This document shows positions 36,085 through 48,887 of a stretch of 64,000 bases of DNA, piece by piece (the stretch's first letter is position 1; each line of letters starts with the position of its first letter). The stretch covers positions 1 to 64,000 of the forward strand of contig QNGE01002995.1 of the NCBI GenBank assembly GCA_008508345.1, read 5' to 3'. This DNA comes from Paragonimus westermani. Its lineage: Eukaryota > Platyhelminthes > Trematoda > Plagiorchiida > Troglotrematidae. A program made the position numbers and the translations under genes. The notes under the pieces are model-generated. The model was given only the letters and a program-made list of their open reading frames with translations, searched no databases and was not told the DNA's origin.

Positions 36085-38883
36085 GTTTAAATGAAAATTA
36101 TAACAGCAACAGTGATGCTGGTTTTGGGAATTTGTTTTGATGTTAGCAAAAACGTTAATTTTTCTCTTGAAAACCATGCAACGTATAACAGAGAGACAAG
36201 ATATTTTGAGAAGGGTTCACTTGAAGCCGTTGATTAATAAAACACATTTTCGGTTAAATATTGCCCGTAGGACATTCACTGGCATGCATGAGGAGCTTGA
36301 CATAAGTTTGGTTCACTGTTCAGTCTGTCACTCACGAGTACCGAGAATTGAGCCACGTAACGCCAATATGTCAACAGTATGCAAGTGATGGTTACACAGT
36401 CAGTTTCACACTAAACATGGCTATTGTAATGACTGAGAACTCAGACAGTTCAGTCGCGGTTGAAAATCCCAACTTGGTTTGGGTTAATAGATTGTTTGTT
36501 TTCTCCAGATCAACATTCTGAATACTTTTCTAATGATTAGAATGCTAATTTCGGAAGCTGATTACTAGAGTTAACAAGTACTTCTACACATTGGAACAAA
36601 AAACGTGCGTGTATCGTTTGCCTAAACACCCAGCTGTCATTGGAAAGTGGCATGTAACCTTTGCCGGCTCTGCTAACCCCCTACCTGGTAAACAGCCATT
36701 ATGGTCAAAAATGTACTTGCAAATGTGCTTTTTACTCTGCAAGATTTTATGCTTTGTCTCGACGAAACAGTTCGTTGTTGAGTTGATCGATCGCCTATCA
36801 CTCGAAACGCGTGTGGTCAAGGTCAGTCAAGAACTAGCATGGCTACCATGGCAGGTTTGAATAAGTGTTCCAACGAACCACAATTTATGTACACAATGCC
36901 AAGGAACTAACTGAAGGCGCGAGCTGCTTGCACGTTTCCCGCAGGCAGCTTAATCCTTCAGGTTTCCGCATTCCAAAGGTGAATAATGTTACACAACCTT
37001 CTGGATGAAGAAAACGATCCGTACTAGAAGGGGTTAATTACAGCAGATTCCAAATTTAGACTGATTTGTAAACTCACGATTTGAGATGAACACATTGTTC
37101 TCGGGAAACTTAGAGCTGTGTTGAAATAGGGTTGGACCGTACTTCGATTTTAATGACGCTGGTTGCTCAACATAGGCCAACTTGTTATTAGATAAGGTTT
37201 GGGGGTTTAGTTCGGTAAAACTGAACAACTCCACAGTTTGATCGTAGCCTGCACATTCAGGCAAGTCGTTTGGCCGGCCCAATTCGAAAACCGTTACTAG
37301 ACCAGATTACCGCCCGTAGTAAATCTAACCAACAATACACAACCCCGTTCGGACAAGAATTTACCCCCCCGGCTCTAGGGATTATTAGTCGAGCGTGATA
37401 ACCATAACACCAGTGATCTCACGATAGACATACTGGAGTAATCATTTCGTGAGTGTATGCAGGAAAGTTGCCCTAGTAGTATCGTGTTCAAAGTGGTCCG
37501 TTGGGTAAATGAAATACTTGACTTCTTTACGTCTTCCATCAGCGATATCAGTTTACCGTTATATCCCATTTACTCACTACAGACTGCTAATATTTCAGTA
37601 GTTTAGAAGCGGAATATCTTGATTTAACCACTAGATAGTAGCTTGTTGTTCTAAGTTTCCTTTTGACTTGGTGTACTGCGGAACTAGACCATTTAAGAGT
37701 CTGTTTCTTCTTCTCGGCTAAGCCACGGTAGCACCGGTCAAGACTTGTCTGTTTTGCCTAACGATCGGAAAGCAGGCAACAACCCGTGTAGTTATTTGGA
37801 AACACTCTCTAGCTTGGTAGTGTGTCGGAATCATTGGTGAGCCTGTAAGTACTAGATTGTTGATTTTTCATCCTTTTCTATTCGCTGTTCTGTTCTAGTC
37901 TGTGCATTCCTATCTGTTTAGTACCCTTCTATCTTGTTGGCCATAGTGCCCAAGGGCACAGTTAAGAGCTAAAAACTATGGCGATGTTTTATTTTGTTAT
38001 CCAGCACAGAACAATCCCGTCTTATAAGGTTCGAATAGGCAAGACGCACAAGTGGACGTATCTTAACCTATTACCTGGATTGTCCGAATGTAACTCGGTG
38101 AATAGATATTTGAACATGACTTTTATATAATAATTATGAAAGCATTTACGCCCTAAAGCCACAACTTAAAATAATACTCGGGGACCAGTCATGTTGAGGT
38201 CCCTCAAAAGTGTGTTTTTCATTTTGTAGACCAAGTAGAGGAAAGTTTTCAGATAAGGTCTGCTGAACGTGTCTACAAGTCTCAATCATCGATCACAGAA
38301 GATCTAGGGTTGACACTGAATATTACTTGACACAGACAAGAAAGACTTTAGATTGATGACTGAAGAGACGACCAGGATGGATTTGCTTCATACGATCCTC
38401 ATTCATAAAATCAAGCAATCAACCGCAATAATTTTACATAACACAAACAAATTACCAAGTGGAAACAGCTTCCCTGTGACTACTGCTGCCACGCCCCATT
38501 TCTTACCAGAAAGTATGGACTTTCTAACCAAGCGGCATCATTCATGTTACTGGGCAAGATTGGCTGTCATGTCCTCTAGCGTCATCAGTTAGAGACTACG
38601 TGAACCAAGGAAGTTCTACCCAGAAAAACAAACCAAGATCCACGGTTCCAGACTTACTTATGGTTGCATTCGTTGCTTCTTGACAGCAGTTGATCACCTC
38701 TCATCGGAAATAATTCACACATGACTTCCAGCTGTGAGGCTTTACTGCTTTGTAAACACAACGATCTGGCTGAAACCGCCACTTATTATTGTCGCTTTTT
38801 AAAAGCCATTAGGACGAGGCTCTAATTGGTTACAGTGTAATGAAAATGTTCCTTGTTCATTTGTCTCCTGTACTTTCTAACAG
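36085..38883. other. Intron (2.8 kb)
   Basis: Open frames on both strands near 36584-36860 and a plus frame at 38353-38592 have no recognisable domain and no phase-compatible sites. The connection between the flanking exons is already phase 0 to phase 0. Confidence 0.6.
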
Positions 38884-39229
38884 AAAATGCTCGCCCACGA
38901 ACTACACTCAACTTCGTTCGGGTTTAACACAACTAGCAGCCAGAAGGAGTTTCAAGCGTGGGATAACTATCGAGAACAGTTGGTCACCACGCAATCACTC
39001 AGACAGCTCATGCTCTGTATTCTTCAACAGTGGTCTATAGAAATGGAGACCGATCTAATTTCCATGGAATACATGCAGCACAACCCGGGTCGATCACAAT
39101 CGCTACACAGACGAAAACTGTGTTCATTGTCTCTTCAGCACAGCAAGGAAAGAGAGGATGTTATCAGCAGCACAGCTAACGTTTCAAATCGTCCATCAAA
39201 GAAGGCCCTTCTGAAAAACCTGCTGAAAG
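38884..39229 (+). CDS. STAND gene exon: post-NACHT helical region
   Basis: Bounded by acceptor TCTCCTGTACTTTCTAACAG and donor CTGAAAG|GTTTAA, 346 nt, phase 0 to phase 1. The product reads KMLAHELHSTSF, then SLRQLMLCILQQWSIEMETD, then a basic serine-rich stretch and SKKALLKNLLK. A helix ending in I-L-Q-Q-W-x-x-E fits the conserved helix after NACHT in TTC41/TEP1-like proteins, where an aspartate- or glutamate-bearing helix precedes the winged helix. The frame continues past the donor to about 39315, so the donor rests on its GT and on the phase of the next exon, which it matches. Confidence 0.7.
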
Positions 39230-39336
39230 GTTTAATGACAGTTTCACAGTATTCGACCATTTTTTTTCTTTTCGTTTGCTTTAAGGCAAGAGCATATTGC
39301 GTAACGTCATTGTGAAGATTGGCAAGAGAGAAAATT

Positions 39337-39345
39337 GGGGGGGGG
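39337..39345. repeat. Run of nine G bases
   Basis: A homopolymer within the 455-base intron. It may be a splicing-enhancing G-run or an assembly-prone site. Confidence 0.9.
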
Positions 39346-39684
39346 CGGTGCTTTTCGAGTCGAATGGTTTAGAATAATGTTCAGATTTCCAGCTCACATA
39401 ATGAGGGGTTTCCGTTTGAGAAATATTTCATATACCTAAATGAAGAGCATTACTGGAAAACAGCTCAGTGTGGAAGTAAACTACGGAGGTTGTTCCGACA
39501 AATAAGGCTACACTAGCACGCTGATAGGCTAAGTGAATGTTGTATGAGGTTACTCACAAATCTGCAACAGAGTGATTTATCGACGATGCGTGAATGAGAA
39601 ATTAATTCCACTTTCCGATAAACGTTCACTTGATCCTGGTAGCACATGTCACTAAGTACCACATTTTACACTACATGATTCCAG

Positions 39685-40056
39685 ACTGGACCGTTAGTTG
39701 GGTTGGCCTCGTTCTGCACTGTTGTCTCACTGCCAGCCATTTTACTTGGACCGTGGAGGAAATAAAACACAACTACAAGACAACTGGACTTCGACATGGA
39801 TTCCGAGTGGACGGAATTTTGAAACTGATCGGAAGTTTGCGTTCCAGTGAGCTCGAACTCAGTAGATGTTCGACCAAGACGGTACGGTTTGGAATCGAAT
39901 GTGAGCTACTACCCTATCTGTTACTTCGACTGTTGCATCGAGCAGGGGCTTTCACACGGACCACCGGTGGGGCTATTCTCTGTCAGACAGACACGGATGG
40001 TTACATTGCATTCGGACACGAAATTGTCGAATCTGTTCTGTATCAGGTTCTTGCAA
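39685..40056 (+). CDS. STAND gene exon: winged-helix-like segment
   Basis: The exon is 372 nt, acceptor TACATGATTCCAG, donor TTGCAA|GTAAGT, phase 1 to phase 1. It begins DWTVSWVGLVLHCCLTASHF with WTVEEIKHNY, like the winged helix of STAND proteins (hydrophobic helix, then a short acidic helix that reads ELxxLL in relatives). Further on, LPYLLLRLLHRAGAF and DTDGYIAFGHEIVESVLYQV match the final strand and helix, where relatives have Y-x-F-x-H-x-x-x-x-E-A-V. Both junction codons are made whole by the flanking exons (GAC at the start, AGA at the end). Confidence 0.8.
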
Positions 40057-42345
40057 GTAAGTTTTCAGTAATTTCTCCAGGTGGTCACACATTTTGAGAC
40101 CAAGTGATAATGATACTTTAAATTCGATTAAAAACGAGTTCTTACCCTACATCTCCCTTTTCGTTTAGTCAGAATAATCAGGAAAAATCTAGACCGCGAT
40201 AATTTGGAAAAAAATCTGCTTACTGAACGAAGTTTAAGCATAATGATTGAGACCAAATGAACCTGAACTGGGTTATTTTTGCGATTTATATATTGAAAAC
40301 CATCCTGCTAAAAACAATCACCTGTGTTTGAACCTTTAAAAAGAAGCGCAAAAGTTGATCCGCAAAAGTTCAGCGTATTTGCCCATGTATTCTTCTTAGG
40401 GAACTTTCGGTCAATTCTCCCAGAAAATTGATCAGTCTAAATAAGAGTGGTAGGATGAGTATGGCCGTTTGTGTCTGGAGTGATTAGCTAACCTTGTAAC
40501 CGAAGCGAAAGTATTGTCAAATATATGTAACGTACGGTTGAACAATGAAGCTTACCAATATCAGCTAGTTACGGGCGAAAAAACTGTGAAATTTAAAATG
40601 GTCGTTGATGAGTGCCTTTTCTAAAGGTGTTATTGGGAAATAGTATTTTGAAACACTCACGAATATTCGACAATTTTAGCCGGTCTGCTATTTTTCCTCA
40701 TTGCGAGTAAATGTACTCAATTTTCAACACTTTTATGCTGACCTGCCGGTAAGGGCACACGGGAGTAAGTTCACTGACAAACTTCGTGTTCTCACTCGGT
40801 TAGACGGCTAGGCATGAACACAAAACATCCGCCACAAACAGTATCAGATGGATGCTAAATACCACATGCTGGTTATGTATGCCTTCAAAAATTTACCCGG
40901 ACTTGTGTGCTTGTGTATGTGGTTTGCTGATGTAAAAGAAGTTTGCAATTACGTAACGCTGAATATAAAAGTAGTACATTTGAATTACTACGAGCTTTGT
41001 TGATTGTTCCAATTGCCCCGCCGTTAACATCAGAGGAATCCAGCACATTCAGGAAGACGGCGAAAAGGTAAAACTCGCAAAGCACTACTTTATTTATTCT
41101 GGTAGATCGCATGCGATTGTTTGACCCACACTTGGAAACATGAACTGCCATTAAACACAACGCATACTTTACCGTTTAAACAAACCAAAATCGGTCTCCT
41201 GATTAATAAACTGTAATGGTAAGCTGTGGTCAAAGTCTACGGTTTGAGATACACAAGGCCACAGAAAATTGGGCGAGCTACCACTGAAACAAATCGGCTC
41301 AACGGGCAAGAAACTACTGTCAAAACTCTACCGTAAGAAATATGTGAAATTAATTCATCTTGCATCGATATCTTTTTCTCGTACAGCAATGTTTGACAGA
41401 GGTTGATGATTGCAACTTCCGCGATTGCGAACATGTTCGAGTGTTGCATATTTCAACAATCAAATGGCCTACTTTGCTGCGAAATTTACAATCGAACATG
41501 ATGGCTTCCTTCCTTGATACGTTACTGTCAGCGTTTGTTGACTCATCCATTACAACAGTTCTTCGAGCATATGTTCCTTTGAGCATTCTTAAAAATTTTC
41601 TGCTCTGCCACCAAAATACACCTTAGTGCAACCGAAAGTGGGCCGGAAAATTAAGTGAAGGCCACTCAAGTCTAATTAATAACAGCCGGAAAAATGAAGC
41701 ACATTTGTTCGAGTAGAGAAAAGCATTCACACATTTCAACAGGCGAGTTCAAGAGGATTTAATTCTTTGGATCTGTTTGGAGTGGGGTTCTACGTTTTTC
41801 GCTGTTTCTGCGTACAGCCGTCAACCAGTGAGAGGCTTCCAGTCAATTCAACCGTTTTTTGTTTAACTATCTAATCCTACGGAATAAACAGCATTTGAAT
41901 GTTATATGTGCTTGCAAGAAGTCTGAAGACAGCGTCGAATACATCTTGTAGTTTGACGCACAACACATTGTAGTGCGAGATCCTGATAATGTTAGGAAGA
42001 AAGGACTTGTTCATAAATAACTGACGGCTGAAGTGGCGAACAGCTAAGAAAAGTGCAAAGTTGATTGTGGAGAATGTAATCAACAAAACTTAACCTTTTC
42101 TGATCGTTTTCTCCGTAGACGATGATGCAATCAATCATCTGGGCATAGTTGGGTTGTTGTTTGTTGAGAAAATATAACTATCATCACTAATAAGTGTTAG
42201 GAAATTTTGGATGAGATAACTTGAAAATGACTAGAGTTGATCAAGGATTTCAATTTCATATCTACGTCTCAGATATTCGTTTTCGAATAAAACCACTATG
42301 CTCAAATTTCCCTGTTGTTGGAAGTCATCAGTAATGCACATTTTT

Positions 42346-42414
42346 ACCACAGCCGGGTATTAACCTCCGATCACACTTTTATATGGCAATCGTGTTGACC
42401 ACTGTGCCATTGAC
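42346..42414 (-). mobile_element. tRNA-like SINE head
   Basis: On the minus strand TGGCACAGTGGTCAACACG is a near-consensus A box, and GAGGTTAATACCCGG, about 30 bases later, is a diverged B box. The layout equals that at 30621-30690. It is degenerate, with no complete cloverleaf. Confidence 0.5.
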
Positions 42415-43198
42415 TTCAAAGTGGACACGACCAAATTGTTGTATACACAAGGTCAACTTACACGCCATTTCCTGCAAGAGTCTGAAATTTGAACAAGGCT
42501 GTTGAGAATGAGAACTGTGCTCGCAACTTAGGCTAAAACCATTTTGTTGCCCAATCCAAATCACTACGCCCATAGGGGGTTTGTGCAACCAATGAGTTCC
42601 CCGTCGTGGAACTGGTAGCTCAAGACTGTGGATGTGTAACTGTTCAACAATCTCTTTTAACATATGTGATCACGTTCAAGCATTGAGACAAACTTCCTAT
42701 TGGCAAAGGTCGTGGCTCAGGAAGTTAGACAGATGTACTGGAAAATAAAAGGACATGGTATTGATGACTACTGAGGAAGGTGCGAGGTTAACACTAGCCT
42801 TTTTTAGCACAGGGGAACTTTTACATATGACAACCAAAGCGTCAGAAATTTGGAAGGTGTATTTCCTGATGCTGGGCGAAATCACAGTGAAGGCATGAAA
42901 ATATTTGGCTGTGTGCTGTTTTCATTATGTTCTTTACTGAGAGCGATTTTGGTTGATATCTAGGGGGCTGAGAACGCAGCTGGAAACAGCAGGCATGTGC
43001 ATAGAGATCGACGGACAAGATCACATGGTCGGAGTTTATTAGATATCTTAGTAATGTTCATCTAGGGAAGGAATTATTTTTAGTTGTCAAAATTATCTTT
43101 GTTTAAGCCACCAACTTCAGGTTTACTTCACATGGTGATTGAGAGATTTACGTTCTGACACCAAGAAGCTTATAATTCTCAAAATATCTCTCTAAGTA

Positions 43199-43217
43199 CA
43201 TATATATATATATATAT
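43199..43217. repeat. AT microsatellite
   Basis: Uninterrupted (TA)n run of about 19 bases. Confidence 0.9.
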
Positions 43218-43905
43218 CTAAGTGTATCTCTAAAACATACCTCTTTGATCAACATGAACGATTCATCTCGTATACGTACTGTATTGTGTATGAAAATTGG
43301 ACGGATTAAAGTTCACAAAAATATCATTAGACAAATAAACCGCAATGCACTGGAAGCTCAAACCCCATGCTGGACCACTGGGACAACATCTCGTCTTATT
43401 GCACCGGGGTAGTCGAACAGTTAAACGTGAAACCAGGACCTCACTTATGTCCTTAAGAAGCACGCTCAACAAGACTAGGTCCCATCAGAAACAAGTGGAA
43501 CCGCTTCAGTAGCAAGGCAAATAGTTAAGGTTTTCATTTGTTCACAAAAGTTTCAGTAGTCCTGAAAACAATTTAGAACGCGGTCTTATAACACACGTTA
43601 ACCAGTTCGTCAAAATTAACGCTAAGCAAGTCTGACGTAACGGGGACGATGCAGCAACATATACGGTTAAAACCATTATTGACTCCATTAATAAAACCAG
43701 TCCAAATAGGTCCTCACGAACACATGTATGTGAGTAGATGTATGTAATGTTGTGGGACAACCGCGTGAACAAAAACAGAAAACAAGTTTTCTCCATTGCT
43801 TTTGTGATTTTGTTATAGCGGGGTGGTGAACTACCATGTATTCTCACCATTATAGTCCCTTCTTCAATATGGTCATTAGGTTCGTTTTCCTTCCTCATTC
43901 CTTAG

Positions 43906-44563
43906 GAGATAGTGAGGCTACAGGTGTTCACCTGCCTTTGGAAAGCTGTGTGATAAAACTGATTGGTGAATTACAGAATTACAATCCAGTGGTCCTTCGA
44001 AAATTAGGAGGGAACAAAACAAAATCGACATCCAGGTCGTCTCCACTCATTGATGATGACACAATAATTCCTGGGAGGGCACGTGTCACCTTCAAACAAG
44101 TTGGTTCAAGATTTCATGCACTTGTATCCGTGTCCAATCCGAGGCTTAATCTGAACAGTGCACTTTCATCAAACTCAAGAAATAATCGTTTGTCAGCTCG
44201 CATTGAAAACAACTTGATACAATGTTTATTGGATAAATCAGATGGTGATGCGTACAAACATTCAACTGCCATGAACTCGAGCCAGTGCAGTATACTGCTG
44301 ACCGAGGCCCAGTCTAGCCCAGTCACACTTAGGGAAAGAATGTTGGACTGGATTAGCGATCCGGATAAAAGAGCTCATACACGGCACTCTCTCCTTCTAA
44401 CGACAACAGCAAACCTAGTGAATTACAGATTGGGTACTACTCATAACAGCGCGTTCGCCTTCAAAATGGTTTCCTACCAGGTATCGAAACTGGCTTTGTT
44501 CCCGGACCCGGTAAATCTGGAACGTGCACTTCTACAGCTGGATTCTCTAGTGACCGATCCAAG
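43906..44563 (+). CDS. STAND gene exon: long middle region
   Basis: The largest exon: 658 nt, acceptor TTCCTTCCTCATTCCTTAG, donor CCAAG|GTAAGA, phase 1 to phase 2. The first part (ATGVHLPLESCVIKLIGELQ) is helical. The middle is rich in serine, asparagine and charged residues (SALSSNSRNNRLSARIENN), likely a disordered insert. The end is helical again: RERMLDWISDPDKRAHTRHS, LLLTTTANLVNYRL and VNLERALLQLDSLV. In nephrocystin-3 and TTC41 a comparable helical segment links the winged helix to the TPRs. A disordered insert of this size may be lineage specific. The same region is open as a minus-strand shadow, which I reject. Confidence 0.8.
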
Positions 44564-45350
44564 GTAAGATAAACCTTATTGTTTTACTAACTGGTAATAT
44601 ACAAAATTCCTTAGCACAAAGAAGGATTATAATTCTAGGCGACTGCCTGCGCTCATTCGACTCAGTGACCATATACAACACTGCATGTATGAAAGGAAAT
44701 CTGTAAACTAACTATAGAGTATTAATTCGAGTACATCTTGCGGTTTATTATAGCTTACTACTTCTGGTGGGCAGGTAGCCAGACAATTTTGAAAAGAAAT
44801 ACTAAATTCAAAGTGTCCTCTTACCATGGTCCGTCAACGATGCATATTTCAGATAGGCCCTAAATTAAGGCTGCAGCCTATAATGTCACGAGTCCACTGA
44901 GCTGACCACAGCGCCATTAACTAGAAGGTCGGTATGGCGGACTCTCCACATTTAAACACCTACCCACACTCACCAGTTGTGAGTTGCATTGTGAACAAAA
45001 TTAGTCTAATGCTTCATTTGGTGAGTTGGTATCTGTAGTGCTCATTTGAAATCGGAGGCTACCACCACATATCTAAGCATCGTTCAATTTAGATTGTCAA
45101 AGCTTCTGACTTCTCATTGGTAACAGAACAGCATCATAAAATAGTTAAGAATTAGTTGTCTACCTTAAAGCAGAAGTCGTCACTTAAAATACTATATTTC
45201 CGAAGTTTTTATCGGTGTGTCGTGGAATAGTTCAATTGCTGTTTTCACCAAGAATACTAGTAAGTCTCTGAGGGACTCATGAGAACGCTGCAAATCGGAA
45301 AAGTCTTTACTGTATTTGACCTATGTAAAAATACTCACATCCTCCTCCAG
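44564..45350. other. Intron (787 bases) with a degenerate tRNA-like sequence
   Basis: The only notable content is a tRNA-like remnant at about 44856-44920 on the minus strand. Confidence 0.6.
44856..44920 (-). mobile_element. Degenerate tRNA-like SINE head
   Basis: On the minus strand TGGCGCTGTGGTCAGCTC is A-box-like and begins as the copy at 42346-42414 does (AATGGC). The B-box part is strongly diverged. It is called only by resemblance to the other copies. Confidence 0.35.
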
Positions 45351-45427
45351 TCAACGCACGACCAGCAATCAGCCACTTTTGTTAACTGGAAATCTGGACC
45401 TGGCCATTCACGGCGTGGAGCGTCTAG
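45351..45427 (+). CDS. STAND gene exon: start of TPR-like region (77 nt)
   Basis: The acceptor ACATCCTCCTCCAG and the strong donor CGTCTAG|GTAAGT bound a short exon, phase 2 to phase 1. It encodes QRTTSNQPLLLTGNLDLAIH then GVERL. The junction codon with the previous exon becomes AGT (serine). Only this one of the three frames has the right phase, and it is fully open. The product fits a helix entering the TPR-like part. Confidence 0.65.
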
Positions 45428-48400
45428 GTAAGTTTAGGTTTAACGGGCGGTTGAAAGTTAGCCGGTTGTAAATAGTTTATTAAAACTAGATTACACAGTC
45501 AACAGTCATATTTAGAATACATTTCGTTGTACGCTAGTTGATGTGTGTATCGAGGTGGTCTGCAGCTCGGCCGACGTAGCAGCAACCGTAGATGGGGTCT
45601 AGTTTGTAAATACTCTGAGAACTGACGGATAGAAGTATCGGATCTTTCCCACGTTTGGTTTGAGCTTGCCTAGTTTCTTTAATGAAAACCCCAATTTTTC
45701 TTCTACCGTAACCTGTTGGTCAGGCTCATATAATCAAGCGATCTGAATGGCTGTTCTGACTAACATTCCGATCCTTTGGGTGAGTAATTACCAAACAAGC
45801 AAAATGTGGGTAGCCGGTCAAAAATTTTCACAAAAGATTATATTACATAGTGCTGACTGTGTGGTAATTCTTGAACAGTGAGGCACAGTCCTTTATGCAT
45901 AAAATGGGATGATTTATTTAGTTGTAATGCTGTTCTCTTACGAATAACGAAGGAGAGGCTAGAGAAGGTACCACCAGACAAACGACACACCAATTACAAT
46001 GGTTGACTATGACCGCCTACTCAGTACTCAATACGACCGGAAACCTTACAGCACTTATTAGAAGCCTGATATAAATTCCAATACATCTGTTGCTCGCACC
46101 AGTATTCATAAGTAACACCTATGCATTAGCGAACTGGACTAGTTAATGAGTCAGACTTTTGAATCTGTTGTCCAGAAGTTATTAAATCATAAGTTCGGAG
46201 GTACAGTCCTCTTGGTCAGCCCAATTCTGCAACGCAAACGACTTGACGGCATAGGAAGTTATCGATGCCACGGCATACCAGTCGACTGCTTCTATCTTTC
46301 AAGCTAATACAGTGGGTAAGCGTGTGTCCGCGTTTCTCGGCAACCAGGTCAGCAAGCTGTTGTGATGAGCACTTTCTTGGGTTCGGAATTGTAAGTGTGC
46401 AGTGTCTCCAAAAGACACGTTTGTGGCGTTGTTGTTGTTACTACCTATTTGGAATGACAGCTGGACAGTGTTACCGAATACCGTCTGGTTTTTGAGGTTT
46501 CTGGTAACAATGTAACCAAATTCTGCGGTCGGGGTGAACAGGGGAATCGTAATGAACTCCAAAGCGAAGCACAGGTTGGTTGAATAGATCACAGTGACTG
46601 ATCGTTTGTCTGATCTAGAACGTCAGCCAGAGTCCGCCGAAAAAGACAAAATTCCTTGTTTGTTCTCATATTTAAATCCGTCTCTAGGGGAAATAATTTT
46701 GACATTTTCAAGAACATCTTCAAAGACGAATCGAATACTCGAATATCGTCTGGTTGCTGGTGCTGTGAAAGGACACCTCGGTCGTCTCGCTTTAAAACAG
46801 AACCGGCTAGCTGGCATATTCGGTGTCCGGACGTGACTCACTAACAGTGGCAATCGATTTTTATGATTATGGACCACATATAACATTTCGGCACAAAGGA
46901 TGGCAGCACCTCTGGTGGGGACCACTGTGTGCAACCAAACCATGAATACTGGCTGAACACTTTACTGTCAGCTACTAGTGACGCCGTTCCCTTAAAGAAT
47001 GTCGTTCATTTTCAAACAGGACATGCAATCGAACTCGGCGAGCCGTTTTTCCTGTTAACGTCATTATCCGGGGGTCAGGTGTGTCATGTGAAGCTAAACC
47101 CGCGGAGCGGACCTGATCTACCTCTCCAGACTTACTATTGATTCGGCCTGCGTGGGCGGAGGGTAGAAATTACCACACGAATTTATTTTGTGAACTTTCT
47201 TAGATTGTAAACTTGTGACTAGCGGAAAAACAGGACAAATAAAATGCTTAAAAGTACAGATCAGGTTAAATCGTGGGTGAAACTCTTAACTAGGCTCAAG
47301 GCAAACAGAGACTGACAATCGACTGATTCTGAACACGTTCAGTCCGCTGCCAACGGTTGATCCGTAGGGTTTCAACACAGTTGAGAGGTTGTGGATTGCC
47401 AGCATTCATCAGGATGCAATAGTGATGTGGTTCCCTGTGTCCGGTAGGTCGGTTGAGAAGTTCCATGTTTTCTGCCGGTGAGTGTCCAATCAGTTATTCT
47501 GTAGACGCGGAAACAACTACCTTGGCAAGACAGAAAGAACGCTCGAAACCGGGGCCAAGTATCGTATTCATAATTGTCTGAGTGAAACCTTTGCCCAACC
47601 CGTTAGAGAGTTACAGTAGGTAAGGATGAAACGCCGACTCATTGAACGCAAGACTGGAAAAGTCTACGATTTGGTAAACGGTGGATTGACACGTTTAATA
47701 CATTGGGCAACTAGATCAGAGTACGCATTTTCAGCAGATGAATACAATCAAGCTCATGATATAGGTTGATTGGGATTCAGAAACCGAAGTGTCGAGCAAC
47801 TTTCACTGTTGAGTATTCAGCACTCCGTGTGTTGGTTTCAGTGTTTCTATTGTGAACTTTCTGAGAAATTCGCCACAGAGCGAAGCAGGATATAACCACA
47901 AAGCTACTAACACCAACGCACGCCCATATGCAGTCATTTGATTAGTGACGATTCTTCTCAAGACCAATGGTTGCGTCTAAGTGGAATAAATACCAAACGT
48001 TCACACACCCATTCAAACAGCCATTAAAATGCACGTAGCCTCGAGCAAGTACATAATGACAAGAATACAATACCTTCAATTTGAGCACACACTTCCAGGT
48101 ACAGTGACAGCGAAACTTCTAAACTCTAGTTAATTACATACACTAAAATAGCCAATAGGTCGGATAATTTTATTTAGCCACTGGTAAATAAATGAATTTG
48201 GACAAAGAAATCAGCGACTCATTATACAAATTTGCTTATGTTAAATGATGAAGCGCGGGTGCAACCAGGTACGGAACTAAAAATATTAGAGGATCTTAGG
48301 ATGTGTATGAACAACGAAGACAGAGGAATATATCAGTACCGTGTTGATTTCTTAAAGGTCTATAACACCTAGTTGTGTATAGAGTTGTTTGAACCTCATT

Positions 48401-48665
48401 GCAACTGCGTATATACAAATCGCTGCTAAGACAACCGGAATTATTACTGAAATAAAAATACCGTACCTTAAGTGATAACTCAGTCTGAGTTAATTCTAGG
48501 AACTCAAACAAATTCTGAATGATCAACTTCATTTGTAGCATTCTTACTTGCATGGTTAATCCCGAGTTTCGGAAGCAACCCTTCACCGGCACTGTGTACA
48601 GTGCCCATCTACTGGTTGTCTATTGGCGTTTTTCAAAAACCTTAATTCGTGCACTTCATCATCAG
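45428..48665. other. Intronic segment with a decayed coding-like stretch
   Basis: Apart from the possible pseudogene at 46594-47141 and a 97-codon minus frame at 46299-46592 (NQTVFGNTVQLSFQIGSNNN), no structure was recognised. Confidence 0.5.
46594..47141 (+). pseudogene. Possible decayed coding region with frame changes
   Basis: Three coding-like stretches follow one another in three different frames: LEYRLVAGAVKGHLGRLALK (ending near 46836), VAIDFYDYGPHITFRHKGWQ (about 46850-46940) and VPLKNVVHFQTGHAIELGEP (ending 47141). Each ends in a stop soon after the next begins. That is the pattern of a frameshifted retrocopy. I cannot name the source protein. The opposite strand is also partly open (46623-46943), so the whole could be chance. 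Confidence 0.25.
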
Positions 48666-48887
48666 AGAAGTTCGTCACCATCTCCAGTGTGGACTTGGTC
48701 CGCCAACGGCTCAAATCTCACATACTCCGATACGTTCTACCCCGGCTCAAGCGCTTCGGAGAAAGTGTCTGTCGTCTTTTCAAACGGGGAGGTCAACGGG
48801 GAGTTGGAGCTTCTAGGACGCTGTGCGCTGGAAACTTTGAAGACTTTTCGGAGCGAGTGTATTCCACACACCAAGCGGCCACATGTG
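48666..48887 (+). CDS. Possible cassette exon of the STAND gene (222 nt, frame neutral)
   Basis: The acceptor CACTTCATCATCAG and donor CATGTG|GTACGT enclose 222 nt, phase 1 to phase 1, exactly the phase shared by the exons on both sides. The frame reads KFVTISSVDLVRQRLKSHIL, then RYVLPRLKRFGESVCRLFKR and FEDFSERVYSTHQAATC. Codon use leans toward C or G at third positions, unlike the surrounding intron. The neighbouring exons also join in frame without it, so its inclusion could be optional. An overlapping frame is open as well (48519-48917) and cannot be fully excluded. Confidence 0.5.

Larger units (their letters stand above)
40057..43905. other. Intron (3.8 kb) with a tRNA-like SINE head and AT repeat
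   Basis: It holds a tRNA-like sequence at 42346-42414 and a (TA)n tract at 43199-43217. An 88-codon plus frame at 41360-41626 overlaps an open minus frame and lacks recognisable domains. Confidence 0.6.

Noticed and set aside
43542..43898. 118-codon minus-strand open frame
   Set aside because: It ends next to the strong acceptor of the 43906 exon, has no domain, and its openness partly reflects the reversed pyrimidine tract.
46623..46943. 106-codon minus-strand open frame
   Set aside because: It overlaps the plus-strand coding-like segments; no splice sites or domain were recognised, so I kept only the plus-strand pseudogene suggestion at low confidence.
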